Source of the DNA: Croceimicrobium sp963974215
GTDB taxonomy: Bacteria; Bacteroidota; Bacteroidia; Flavobacteriales; Schleiferiaceae
Reading direction: 5' to 3'
DNA: 64,000 nucleotides
Assembly (NCBI GenBank): GCA_963974215.1
Contig: CAXBBL010000003.1
Coordinates: 186,001-250,000, forward strand
In this document: in pieces, positions 17,043-25,448 of the stretch
How positions within the stretch are numbered: the first letter of the stretch is position 1
Layout: every line of letters begins with the position of its first letter
The notes under the pieces: model-generated
What the model was told of the DNA's origin: nothing
What the model saw: the letters and a program-made list of their open reading frames with translations, nothing else
Database searches by the model: none
Translations under genes and position numbers: made by a program

Positions 17043-17057
17043 TTTGGAGCCTCCAAA
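17043..17057. promoter_or_regulatory. Inverted repeat next to the LysM-gene promoter
   Basis: TTTGGA-GCC-TCCAAA has 6-base arms and a 3-base centre, and sits three bases upstream of the -7 element at 17061. Its position, in the spacer of the promoter, suits an operator. The protein that would bind it is unknown; the XRE regulator 0.4 kb away is one candidate. Confidence 0.4.
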
Positions 17058-17060
17058 CCT

Positions 17061-17068
17061 TATATTTG
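17061..17068 (+). promoter_or_regulatory. -7 element placed for a leaderless LysM mRNA
   Basis: TATATTTG matches TAnnTTTG and ends five bases before the ATG at 17074. This rejects the upstream in-frame TTG at 17044 as the start, because it would lie upstream of the predicted transcript. Confidence 0.6.
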
Positions 17069-17073
17069 GGCAT

Positions 17074-18108
17074 ATGCGTATTTCAAGCCTTTTCATCTTT
17101 TTTTTAACCAGCTTTCTCCTTGTTGCAGAGTTTTCAATAGCGCAAGATGGGGCGGAAAATATTAGTATTATTTCTGACCGTTCATGGGGTCTCGTGTCTG
17201 TGCCTTACAACTTTGCGCACGCTGGTTGGGCATTAGACGGAACTTCTGCACTGACAAGAGTCGAAGGTTTAAGCGCTGGCCTAAAGATTAATGCGTGCTT
17301 AGATGAGCGCTTTGATCCCCTTAAAGGAAAGCAAGCGGTGGCAAGCTATCATGGCTTTTCATGGAAAGCAGAAGAGGATTTACTTAGTTTCGTTAATCAA
17401 AATGAAGCAGTTTTAATTGCGGATATTGCCAATGACTTAGGAAAGTCATTCGCTGAACTTAAAGCGGCAAACCCTCATCTAACCCAAAACATTTTACCAA
17501 AAGGAGCGAGCCTCTATGGTTTTTCGTGGCAACCAAGCCAAGAGACCTGGTCGGCCTTAACTCTTGCTTATAAAAATTATCGTCAAGACCTTGTTGAGCA
17601 ATATGAAAAACGCAAAAGGCAGACCATATCTTTTTTACCCGATCCTGAAACCCACGAGGCAATTACCTATACTGTGCGCAGTGGAGATTTTCTAGGCCGT
17701 ATAAGTGATATGATGGGTGTTGGGCTTAGCGATCTACGTAAGTGGAATCAGCTACGTGATAATACTATTTATCCGGGACAAGAATTAATCGTTTGGCTCC
17801 CGTTAAAAAAGGTAGCAGCGATGCAGGAAGCGACTTCAACTTCCGCCGATTCTAGTAGAGAAAAGGAAAAATTTCCCGGAGAAGAGGCCCCGGTAAATGC
17901 CGCAAATACCAATTCAAAGTTTATTAATTATGAGGTGAAGGCTGGTGATACGCTTTGGAGTATAGCCAGACAATTTCCGGGCGTAAGTGCGGAAAACATT
18001 CAGACTTGGAATGCAGTGTCAGGGGTTATTAAACCAGGCGAAACCCTGAAAATTAACACTAATGCTATTAGCGATTATAGTCCTGAAAAATACCCAAGTA
18101 CCTTGTAG
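17074..18108 (+). CDS. Secreted LysM-domain protein
   Basis: A 344-residue protein with a Sec signal peptide (hydrophobic core SLFIFFLTSFLLV, likely cut after IAQ). Two clear LysM domains bind peptidoglycan-type glycans: one starting ITYTVRSGDFLGRISDMMG near residue 205 and one starting INYEVKAGDTLWSIARQFPG near 290. A degenerate third copy may lie near residues 120-155 (VLIADIANDLGKSFAELKAA). The N-terminal ~90 residues match no family I know. It is the first gene of a four-gene cassette with two SGNH enzymes and an MBOAT acyltransferase; the next gene begins three bases after its stop. It may place the acylation machinery at the cell wall. Confidence 0.85.
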   Translation: MRISSLFIFFLTSFLLVAEFSIAQDGAENISIISDRSWGLVSVPYNFAHAGWALDGTSALTRVEGLSAGLKINACLDERFDPLKGKQAVASYHGFSWKAEEDLLSFVNQNEAVLIADIANDLGKSFAELKAANPHLTQNILPKGASLYGFSWQPSQETWSALTLAYKNYRQDLVEQYEKRKRQTISFLPDPETHEAITYTVRSGDFLGRISDMMGVGLSDLRKWNQLRDNTIYPGQELIVWLPLKKVAAMQEATSTSADSSREKEKFPGEEAPVNAANTNSKFINYEVKAGDTLWSIARQFPGVSAENIQTWNAVSGVIKPGETLKINTNAISDYSPEKYPSTL

Positions 18109-18111
18109 GCT

Positions 18112-19557
18112 ATGAATAAGCCGAGGCAGTTTCTTATATTTCTCCTCGCCCTTTATGGGATAATGGTAGGAGTTAGCATGCTCAGCCCCGCTGAAAAATG
18201 GACACTGGGTCCATTTGAAATAGGGTATTTTAGGCCCCATGATTTATTAGGTCCCTTATGGCCAGAACAAACTGAAGGTTCCGCCCGACTTAAGCCTTTG
18301 GCATCCTCCCTTTCCGACACTATAAATTCCATAGATAGTCTTGCGAAAGACCTAGCTGAAGTACCTGTTTTGGATACTCTAATCCAAGTGGCTTCTTTTA
18401 AGGCGATGGAAGATTATTTTAATGCTTTAGAAGCATTATCTGCTGGAAAACGCAGGTCCATTCGGGTTATTCATTACGGCGATTCACAATTAGAAGGGGA
18501 TCGCATTACCATGCAGTTTAGGGATGTTTTGCAAAAACGCTTCGGCGGCAGAGGTTTTGGCTATGTAGCTCTTGAACCCCTCGTGAAACCGGCTTCTCTA
18601 GACTTTATAAATTCGTATGGCTTAGCGCGTAAACCAGCTTTTGGAATGCGAGACACGGCTATTAAAGATATGCGCTATGGGCATTTAGCATCCTTTACAA
18701 CTTTGCTCCCCGCCAGCGATAGTACAGGGGTAGAAGGCGGAGTGACTTTTAAAAAGAGAAATTGGGGATACCAACTGGCGCGTGATTTCAGTTTACTGAA
18801 GATGAGTTTGGCAACAACCGCCCCACTTTTAATAGAGATTCTCGCTGGCGACACAATTTTTACTTCCCATTCTATTCCTGCGAACCTAGACGATACACTG
18901 AGCCTGTCTGTACCTTTCGCAGACGAGTTTTCTATGGTTATGAAGGCGGAAAAAAGTCCGAGAATTTATGGTCTTTCCTTTGAAAGTAGCACGGGGGTGC
19001 AAGTAGATAATGTGGCCATGCGCGGCGCTTCGGGAATGATATTTAGGAAGCTAAACCAGAACCAGTTTAAAGCAAGCCTCCAACGCGAGAACTATGCTTT
19101 AATTATCCTTCAATTTGGAGGTAATGCAGTTCCATATCTCAAAGATTCAGTTGAAGTTCAGCGTTTTGCCAAAGCAGCGGCCTCGCAGGTTTCATACATC
19201 AAACGGATCTGCCCTGAGGCATCGGTACTCTACATTGGTCCCTCGGATATGGCGAAGAAAAATGGCTTAAAGATGCGGAGCTATCCCATCATTAAAGTAT
19301 TAAGAGTAGCCTTGCGCAAAGAAATCCTTTCCAGAGGTGCGGCCTATTGGGATTTGCACGACGTTATGGGCGGTGAGGGCGCCATGGTCCGTTGGGTAGA
19401 AGAGGAGAAACCAGCCTTAGCGGTAAAGGATTATTGCCATTTTACCCCAGCAGGGGCGAAGTTGGTAGGATATAAACTAGTGGCAGCACTGGATCAATTA
19501 CAAGCCGATTATAAGGAGCATAAGCGAGCTGAAAAGGCAGAAGCTAATACCCAATAA
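18112..19557 (+). CDS. Membrane-anchored SGNH/GDSL-type esterase or acyltransferase
   Basis: A 481-residue protein with an N-terminal membrane anchor (residues 7-24) and a periplasmic SGNH-fold domain. Block I is RVIHYGDSQLEGDRIT near residue 118-133 (nucleophile Ser in GDS), block III is the GGN in LQFGGNAVPY, and block V is DYCHFTPAGAKLVG with the Asp-x-x-His pair near 440. All four SGNH landmarks are therefore present. In O-acylation systems (PatA/PatB, AlgI/AlgJ, DltB/DltD) a protein of this fold moves the acyl group to, or removes it from, the glycan. It overlaps nothing but is closely packed with its neighbours. Confidence 0.82.
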   Translation: MNKPRQFLIFLLALYGIMVGVSMLSPAEKWTLGPFEIGYFRPHDLLGPLWPEQTEGSARLKPLASSLSDTINSIDSLAKDLAEVPVLDTLIQVASFKAMEDYFNALEALSAGKRRSIRVIHYGDSQLEGDRITMQFRDVLQKRFGGRGFGYVALEPLVKPASLDFINSYGLARKPAFGMRDTAIKDMRYGHLASFTTLLPASDSTGVEGGVTFKKRNWGYQLARDFSLLKMSLATTAPLLIEILAGDTIFTSHSIPANLDDTLSLSVPFADEFSMVMKAEKSPRIYGLSFESSTGVQVDNVAMRGASGMIFRKLNQNQFKASLQRENYALIILQFGGNAVPYLKDSVEVQRFAKAAASQVSYIKRICPEASVLYIGPSDMAKKNGLKMRSYPIIKVLRVALRKEILSRGAAYWDLHDVMGGEGAMVRWVEEEKPALAVKDYCHFTPAGAKLVGYKLVAALDQLQADYKEHKRAEKAEANTQ

Positions 19558-19570
19558 CAAGAAATACCTC

Positions 19571-20806
19571 ATGAGAAAAATAATAAGTCTAATCTTAATA
19601 CTACCAACGCTCCTAGCTTTTGGACAGAAGGAAATGCATGAGTTGGCCTGGGAGTATCCTTTCTTAGACACCAGTAAAAGTCACCTGCAATATTACGGTG
19701 ACTCTAATGCCTTACAGGGTTTCTTTACCAAACTAGATCAGGTAATTTTCCAGAAAAAAGGGAAGGTAAACATCGTTCACATGGGCGGCTCACATGTTCA
19801 AGGCGGCACCCTAAGCCATACTCTGCGAAAGAACCTAGCTCAATTGGCGCCTAACTTAAACGTAGAACGAGGCTTCTTTTTTCCGCATAGTTTGGCTAAT
19901 ACCAATATGCCTGGCAATATTCAAATTGAGAAAAAAGGTACTTGGGAAGGTTGTAGAAACTCGATACTTAGAAATGATTGTCCTTGGGGATTTAGCGGCA
20001 TTGACGCAATAACCGTAGACCCCGATGCCGGTTTTGAATTACAAAGCTTTTCCAGCCCGGGTGAAGCTTATGCCTTTACAGAGATACGCTTGTTTGAGCA
20101 TATGGTTTCCAATACCATGGTTCCCATTTGTGTACCCGCTCCCGATAGTATTGCTTTAGATACCATGGCAGGGGTACGCCGTTGGTTTTTTAAAACGCTA
20201 AAAAACTCCATAACCGTCCGCTTCAAGGCTCCTGAGGTCGGGGAACCACGTTATACCTTGCAGGGTATTCAGATGGTGCGCCCAGAAAGTGGTTTGGTTT
20301 ACCATGCCCTTGGGGTAAATGGAGCGGCCACCAAAAGCTTTCTGCGCAGTGAGAACTTTGTAGAACAAGGACGTTACGTCGCCCCAGACTTGGTTGTTTT
20401 CGGATTAGGGATTAATGATGCCTATAAGCCAGATAGCGAATGGAATCCAGCAGACTACGAAGCGCGTTATGATTCTTTGGTCTACTGGTTTCGCGAGATT
20501 AATCCCGATTGTGAGTTTATTTTTATGACCAATAACGATAGTTATTACAAACGTCGAGTACCCAATAAACACGCCTTAGATGTAGTTGAGGTAATGCAAG
20601 CCTTAAGTAAGAAACACGATGCAGCCTTGTGGGATTTGTTTGGCACAATGGGCGGTTTAAATAGTATCGCTGTTTGGCAAGAGCAAGGCTTAGCTAAGTC
20701 AGATAAAATTCATTTTACCAATGCGGGTTATCGACTAAACTCCGACCTCTTGTTTTGGTCTATTTGGGAAGGCTACGAAGCACATCTTCAGTCTTTAGTT
20801 CCATGA
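19571..20806 (+). CDS. Secreted SGNH-like protein with altered block I
   Basis: A 411-residue protein with a signal peptide (cut likely after AFGQ). The SGNH landmarks are VHMGGSHVQGGTLSH near 75 (GGS in place of the usual GDS, Ser kept), GLGINDAYKP (block III Asn) and KSDKIHFTNAGYRLN (Asp-x-x-His) near 385. It is related in outline to the preceding gene, which suggests an old duplication with different roles. Its stop overlaps the start of the MBOAT gene (ATGA), so the pair is translationally coupled. Likely a periplasmic partner of that acyltransferase. Confidence 0.78.
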   Translation: MRKIISLILILPTLLAFGQKEMHELAWEYPFLDTSKSHLQYYGDSNALQGFFTKLDQVIFQKKGKVNIVHMGGSHVQGGTLSHTLRKNLAQLAPNLNVERGFFFPHSLANTNMPGNIQIEKKGTWEGCRNSILRNDCPWGFSGIDAITVDPDAGFELQSFSSPGEAYAFTEIRLFEHMVSNTMVPICVPAPDSIALDTMAGVRRWFFKTLKNSITVRFKAPEVGEPRYTLQGIQMVRPESGLVYHALGVNGAATKSFLRSENFVEQGRYVAPDLVVFGLGINDAYKPDSEWNPADYEARYDSLVYWFREINPDCEFIFMTNNDSYYKRRVPNKHALDVVEVMQALSKKHDAALWDLFGTMGGLNSIAVWQEQGLAKSDKIHFTNAGYRLNSDLLFWSIWEGYEAHLQSLVP

Positions 20807-22467
20807 TGCAAAGCTGGGACATAGTCGAGTGGTTCACGTATCAAGCAGATACTCCTTTGCTCTTTACGCAGCTCTACTTTTGGGTATTCTTTGCTTTAGT
20901 AATGGCGGGCTATAGTTTAGTGTATAAGCACACGGCACGTAGAAACGTATTCCTTTTTGCGGTATCTCTTTTCTTTTATTACAAAACCAGTGGCTTTTAT
21001 CTAGTAATACTCCTTTTTTCCACTTGCGTAGATTTCTTCATTGGACATGCCATCTACCGCAATAAAGTAAACTGGCAAAAACAAGCCTTGGTGGCGCTCA
21101 GCGTGTTAGTTAATCTTTTTGTTTTAGGCTATTTTAAGTACGCGTATTTCGTGGCCGATTTTATTCACGGCCTTACGGGAATCGAGTGGGAGGTAATTAA
21201 CCAATTTGCACTTTGGACCAATGAAGCGATTGGTACCAACTTTATTTTTGACCGTATTTTACTCCCCGTGGGAATTTCTTTTTTCACCTTTCAAACCATC
21301 TCTTACAGTGTAGATATTTATCGTGGTGATGTGAAGCCCGTAAAAAATATTTTAGACTTCGGCTTTTACGTTAGCTTTTTCCCGCAATTGGTAGCAGGTC
21401 CCATTGTGCGTGCCTCTGAATTCATTCCCCAGCTTTACCAGCCTTATAATCTCAGTAAAGAGCGCGCAGGCTTAGCCGTTTTTTGGATCTTAAATGGCCT
21501 AGTTAAGAAATTGGTTTTAGCCGATTACCTCGCGGTACAATTTATTGATCGCGTGTTCGATAATCCCCAGCTTTATGGTGGCTTTGAAACGATGAGCGCC
21601 CTTTTTGGCTATTCCATGCAGGTATATGCCGATTTCTCGGGTTATACCGATGTGGCCATTGGCATTGCTATGCTATTGGGCTTTACCCTTCCTAAAAACT
21701 TTAACAGTCCCTATAAAGCTTCATCGGTAGCCGATTTTTGGCGCCGTTGGCATCTCTCTCTCTCCACCTGGTTAAGGGATTATTTATACATTCCACTCGG
21801 TGGAAATCGCAAGGGAACGCCGGCTTCTTACTTTATCGTTCTGTCCTTTATGGTGATGATTTCTCTGGTAGTAGGCAGCTTGCTCTTGTCCATTGTATTA
21901 GGGGGAATTTTTATAGTTGCTTATCTTCTCATGCGCTACAATAGTAGTGCGGAGCGTTGGGTCAATACCAATATCAATCTCATGCTAACCATGGTACTTG
22001 GAGGACTGTGGCATGGCTCCTCTTGGAACTTTGTTACTTGGGGAACTCTAAATGGTTTAGGATTGGTAGTTTATAAGAATTGGAAGAAAATATCCCCTTG
22101 GGCGGATAAATCCCGTTGGTACAATCGCAGTATAGGCTTGGCTTTAACGCTCATTTTTATTACCTTCACAAGAGCTTGGTTCCGCTCTCCTACTTGGGAC
22201 GGCGCCATTGAGATTTTGGCGAAAATCCCCAATGATTTTGGTTGGGCGACGGTGGATGAGGTTTTTATGTCCAACTGGAAATATTTTGTGGTACTCATCT
22301 TGGGTTACCTCATTCATTGGATTCCTAGTGTGTACAAAGCGCGCCTTCGCCTGGCCGTGAGTACCGCACCTGTTTGGGCGCTCTTCTTGCTGGCTTTTGC
22401 CGCCACTTTGGTAATTTATCAAATCTTAAGTGCCGAGGTACAACCTTTTATATACTTTGCCTTTTAG
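20803..22467 (+). CDS. MBOAT-family O-acyltransferase (AlgI/DltB/PatA-like)
   Basis: A 554-residue polytopic membrane protein. Family marks: ILLPVGISFFTFQTISYSVD near 165-185, FFPQLVAGPIVRASEF near 215, FWRRWHLSLSTWLRDYLYIP near 310, and GGLWHGSSWNFVTWGTLNG with the catalytic His near residue 405. It should carry an activated acyl group (often acetyl) across the inner membrane for transfer to a periplasmic glycan by its SGNH partners. The ATG at 20803 is used because it overlaps the stop of the preceding gene; an earlier in-frame TTG at 20755 would overlap that gene by 50 bases. An ATG at 20806 is equally possible. Confidence 0.9.
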   Translation: MMQSWDIVEWFTYQADTPLLFTQLYFWVFFALVMAGYSLVYKHTARRNVFLFAVSLFFYYKTSGFYLVILLFSTCVDFFIGHAIYRNKVNWQKQALVALSVLVNLFVLGYFKYAYFVADFIHGLTGIEWEVINQFALWTNEAIGTNFIFDRILLPVGISFFTFQTISYSVDIYRGDVKPVKNILDFGFYVSFFPQLVAGPIVRASEFIPQLYQPYNLSKERAGLAVFWILNGLVKKLVLADYLAVQFIDRVFDNPQLYGGFETMSALFGYSMQVYADFSGYTDVAIGIAMLLGFTLPKNFNSPYKASSVADFWRRWHLSLSTWLRDYLYIPLGGNRKGTPASYFIVLSFMVMISLVVGSLLLSIVLGGIFIVAYLLMRYNSSAERWVNTNINLMLTMVLGGLWHGSSWNFVTWGTLNGLGLVVYKNWKKISPWADKSRWYNRSIGLALTLIFITFTRAWFRSPTWDGAIEILAKIPNDFGWATVDEVFMSNWKYFVVLILGYLIHWIPSVYKARLRLAVSTAPVWALFLLAFAATLVIYQILSAEVQPFIYFAF

Positions 22468-22477
22468 AAAATTCAGT

Positions 22478-24436
22478 TTATAAAATCCGTTTCAGCTTTT
22501 TGTTGATTTCCACTCTGAGGAGGGTGAGGTTTTTCACTGTTTCTAGATCACTCATATCAACCTTTTCGCCGCTTTGTAATTTTTTTTGGACGCCTTTTAT
22601 AAGGCTAGCAATCTTCTTTTCTTTAAAGCGCAGTACGGCTTCGATGGTGAAAATACGCAAATGAGCATCGGGCTCAGGAGGGAATATTTTCTTGCGTTTC
22701 CAATCGTGCAGAGCGGGCTCTTCCGAAATGAGGTCGACCACCTGATGCATTAAATCTTTATTACCGCCTCTTAAAAACTCTTCTGCCTTAGCAATGCGTT
22801 GCTCCTCATTATTATAGATGTCTAAAAAATGCTGAAAAACCTTCTGAAATAGTGGGTCATCCATTTCTAAGCCATCACTAACCAATTCGGATAAAATATA
22901 AGCAGCGATACTTTCGGCGGCGGGGTTTTCATTTTCTTCGTCTGGCTCATCAAAAACGATTTCCTTTTCACCGTGATTGAGAAGGAGGGAACATAAAGCC
23001 TCTTCTTGGGGGTAAAGCATTGAAGTGGCAACCGGTTCGATCGATTCTACTACGTGCATGCCGCCAGCCTCTGCTTCTCCTGGTCCCGCTTGGGGACGAC
23101 TCTCCCGCCTCGCTTGTTCGTCTGCTTTAGTGATATTGCGCGAACGAATTTGCCCCAATTCGCTAAAAAGAATGCGCTCTTCCATGGCGAGAATGCGCGC
23201 CGTTTCTTGGATGAAAGCAGTGCGATCTAACTCATCCGGCATCAGGGCAATACTTTGTACCATTTCGCGCGCTGCTTTGGCTTTCTCTAAGGGGTCGTTG
23301 CCTACTTCGTCTAATAAAAGCTTGGCTTTAAAACGTAAAAAGTTAGTGCGCTCTTCGGCGAGATAATTTTTTAATTCTACCGCCGATACTCTTTTGGAAT
23401 AGGAGTCGGGATCTTCACCATCTGGGAAAAGAACCACCCGCACATTCATGCCTTGTTCTAAAATAAGATCGATTCCGCGCAAGCTTGCTTTTATACCAGC
23501 GGGATCGCCATCATAAAGAAGGGTAATGTTTTTGGTGAAACGTTTTATCAGTAGGATCTGATCTACCGTAAGGGCAGTACCAGAACTGGCTACGACGTTT
23601 TTTACACCCGCCTGAAAAAGGCTAATTACGTCGGTATAGCCTTCTACTAAAAAGCACTCATTTGCCTTAGCGATAAAGCCTTTGGCGTGGAAAATTCCGT
23701 AGAGAATTTTACTCTTATGGTAAATAATGCTTTCGGGGCTGTTGAGGTATTTGGCGGCCTTAGTGTCCTTGGTTAAAATACGTCCGCCGAAGCCTAAAAC
23801 TCGGCCCGTATGCGATAAAATGGGGAACATTACGCGTCCCCTAAAACGGTCAAGCTTGCGGTCGCCATCTACCTTAGTAAGACCAACATTGGCTAAAAAT
23901 TCAAGGCTATGTGCGTTTTTTAAAGCGTGATCAGTAAAAACTTGGTAACCATCTTGGCTGTAGCCGAGCTGAAACGTTTTAATCGTTTCGTCGCTAAAGC
24001 CACGTTCCTGAAAATAACTGAGGCCGATGCTTCGTCCTTTTGGATCTTCCCAAAGTTGATTTTGAAAGTATTTATTGGCAAATTCATTCACCAGAAAAAG
24101 GCTTTCTCTTTCTTCACGCGCGGCAATAACTTCTGAGCTTTGGGCGGTTTCCTCAATTTCGATATTGTACTTCTTCGCCAAAAAGCGCAGGGCTTCTGGA
24201 TACGTGTACTGCTCGTGCTCCATTAAAAAGGTAACCGCGCTGCCGCCCTTGCCACTACTGAAATCTTTAAAGATTTGCTTGGCAGGAGAAACCATAAAGG
24301 AGGGCGACTTTTCATTGCTAAAAGGACTGAGGCCCTTGTAGTTGCTACCCGCTTTTTTTAATGTTACAAAATCGCCAATCACCTCTTCGATGCGAACGGT
24401 GTCGAGAATTTTCTGGATGCTTTCTTGGCTGATCAT
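22478..24436 (-). CDS. dnaG: DNA primase, zinc-ligand-free variant
   Basis: A 652-residue replicative primase that makes RNA primers for DNA polymerase. The N-terminal zinc-ribbon fold is recognisable (GLSPFSNEKSPSFMVSP, residues 36-51) but the four usual metal ligands are replaced: Cys37 to Ser, His40 to Ser, Cys58 to Asp, Cys61 to Ser. The catalytic core is intact, with the TOPRIM glutamate in FLVEGYTDVIS and the LLYDGDPAG acidic pair. The C-terminal ~200 residues are the DnaB-binding domain. The ATG at 24436 is fixed by the -7 element directly upstream. It converges on the MBOAT gene with a 10-base gap. Confidence 0.93.
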   Translation of the reverse strand: MISQESIQKILDTVRIEEVIGDFVTLKKAGSNYKGLSPFSNEKSPSFMVSPAKQIFKDFSSGKGGSAVTFLMEHEQYTYPEALRFLAKKYNIEIEETAQSSEVIAAREERESLFLVNEFANKYFQNQLWEDPKGRSIGLSYFQERGFSDETIKTFQLGYSQDGYQVFTDHALKNAHSLEFLANVGLTKVDGDRKLDRFRGRVMFPILSHTGRVLGFGGRILTKDTKAAKYLNSPESIIYHKSKILYGIFHAKGFIAKANECFLVEGYTDVISLFQAGVKNVVASSGTALTVDQILLIKRFTKNITLLYDGDPAGIKASLRGIDLILEQGMNVRVVLFPDGEDPDSYSKRVSAVELKNYLAEERTNFLRFKAKLLLDEVGNDPLEKAKAAREMVQSIALMPDELDRTAFIQETARILAMEERILFSELGQIRSRNITKADEQARRESRPQAGPGEAEAGGMHVVESIEPVATSMLYPQEEALCSLLLNHGEKEIVFDEPDEENENPAAESIAAYILSELVSDGLEMDDPLFQKVFQHFLDIYNNEEQRIAKAEEFLRGGNKDLMHQVVDLISEEPALHDWKRKKIFPPEPDAHLRIFTIEAVLRFKEKKIASLIKGVQKKLQSGEKVDMSDLETVKNLTLLRVEINKKLKRIL

Positions 24437-24441
24437 TGTTG

Positions 24442-24449
24442 CAAATCTA
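24442..24449 (-). promoter_or_regulatory. -7 element placed for a leaderless dnaG mRNA
   Basis: TAGATTTG on the minus strand ends five bases before the ATG at 24436. An upstream in-frame start at 24454 would lie beyond the element and is rejected. Confidence 0.6.
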
Positions 24450-24465
24450 AGCACTACTATCCAAT

Positions 24466-24494
24466 AAAAAAGGAGCCATAAATGACTCCTTTTC
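24466..24494 (-). terminator. Intrinsic terminator after the first MscS gene
   Basis: On the minus strand, aaaaggag and ctcctttt arms enclose a 10-base loop and are followed by a T run. It lies 26 bases after the stop at 24520 and just before the dnaG promoter. Confidence 0.8.
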
Positions 24495-24519
24495 TTTCTA
24501 ATTAGCTATAGAATTTAGT

Positions 24520-25344
24520 TTATTTGGTTTTGTCTTCTACAATATGCAGGTCCAATTGCGGGAATGGTATGCCCACACCCGCCGCATCGAAGGCTTTTTT
24601 AACCTTTTCGGCAATGATGGTGCTACCAGCGGGCGCATCTTGATTTTGCACCCAAACACGGAGCGTGATATTTACAGAGCTATCGCCTAGTTCAGAAACA
24701 AACAGCTGTGGTGCAGGGTCTTGGGCAATCCGCTCCTCTTCTTGGGCAATTCGCATCAGCGTTTCTTTGGCCAAATCGATATTGGCGCCGTAGCTAATGC
24801 CAAATACCCAATCTTGCCTTTTGGTGGGCATTTCCGAATAGTTGGTTAAAGTACCCGAAGAAATAGGCGAGTTGGGAATAATGTGAATAATATGTTCGAA
24901 GGTTTCGATTTTGGTAACGAAGATTTGAATTTCGCGCACAAAGCCGGTTTTTCCGTTAAACTCGATCAGGTCGCCCACTTTAAAGGGTTTTAGGGTGAGG
25001 ATTAGCACACCACCGGCGAAGTTACTTAAACTTCCCTGCAGGGCTAAACCAACGGCTAGTCCAGCGGCACCAAGAATCGCCACAAAGGAGGTCATTTCGA
25101 TGCCTACCATACTGGCAATGGAAATTACCAGCATTATTTTCATTAATGCATTTAGCAATGTTCCTATGAATGGGCGCAGCGAAGGATCTAAATTGCGCTT
25201 TACCATGGTGCGATCAATAGAGCGACTAATCCTTTTAATGAGGGCTAGGCCGACTATTAGAACTATGATGGCTAAGGCAACGCGTCCGCCGTATTGTACA
25301 ATAAGCGCGATTACTTGGTCGAGGTAGGTGTTAATTTGTTCCAT
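24520..25344 (-). CDS. Small-conductance mechanosensitive channel, MscS type
   Basis: A 274-residue inner-membrane protein with three membrane spans. The pore-lining third span is present as GAAGLAVGLALQGSLSNFAG near 95-113, with the Gly/Ala pattern of MscS, followed by the beta domain (GDLIEFNGKTGFVREI). It opens under membrane tension to release solutes in osmotic down-shock. Its C-terminal 30 residues are nearly the same as those of the next MscS gene (VKKAFDAAGVGIPFPQLDLH in this copy). No clear promoter was seen in the 104-base gap between the two genes; a terminator in that gap suggests separate transcripts. Confidence 0.92.
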   Translation of the reverse strand: MEQINTYLDQVIALIVQYGGRVALAIIVLIVGLALIKRISRSIDRTMVKRNLDPSLRPFIGTLLNALMKIMLVISIASMVGIEMTSFVAILGAAGLAVGLALQGSLSNFAGGVLILTLKPFKVGDLIEFNGKTGFVREIQIFVTKIETFEHIIHIIPNSPISSGTLTNYSEMPTKRQDWVFGISYGANIDLAKETLMRIAQEEERIAQDPAPQLFVSELGDSSVNITLRVWVQNQDAPAGSTIIAEKVKKAFDAAGVGIPFPQLDLHIVEDKTK

Positions 25345-25405
25345 TTTCGTTTGGTATTAATGAGGTGAATTTAGATTAATTCCTTTTACCTAAAGAGTTT
25401 GGAAC

Positions 25406-25434
25406 AAAAAAAAGCGGCCTTTTAAGGCCGCTTT
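25406..25434 (-). terminator. Intrinsic terminator after the second MscS gene
   Basis: Arms aaagcggcc and ggccgcttt with a short AT loop; on the minus strand the hairpin is followed by seven Ts. It lies 15 bases after the stop at 25449. Confidence 0.88.
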
Positions 25435-25448
25435 CGAAAGTTTTAAAT

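Noticed and set aside
17044..17073. In-frame TTG start ten codons upstream of the LysM gene ATG
   Set aside because: It lies upstream of the -7 element and inside the inverted repeat, and would put polar residues before the signal peptide.
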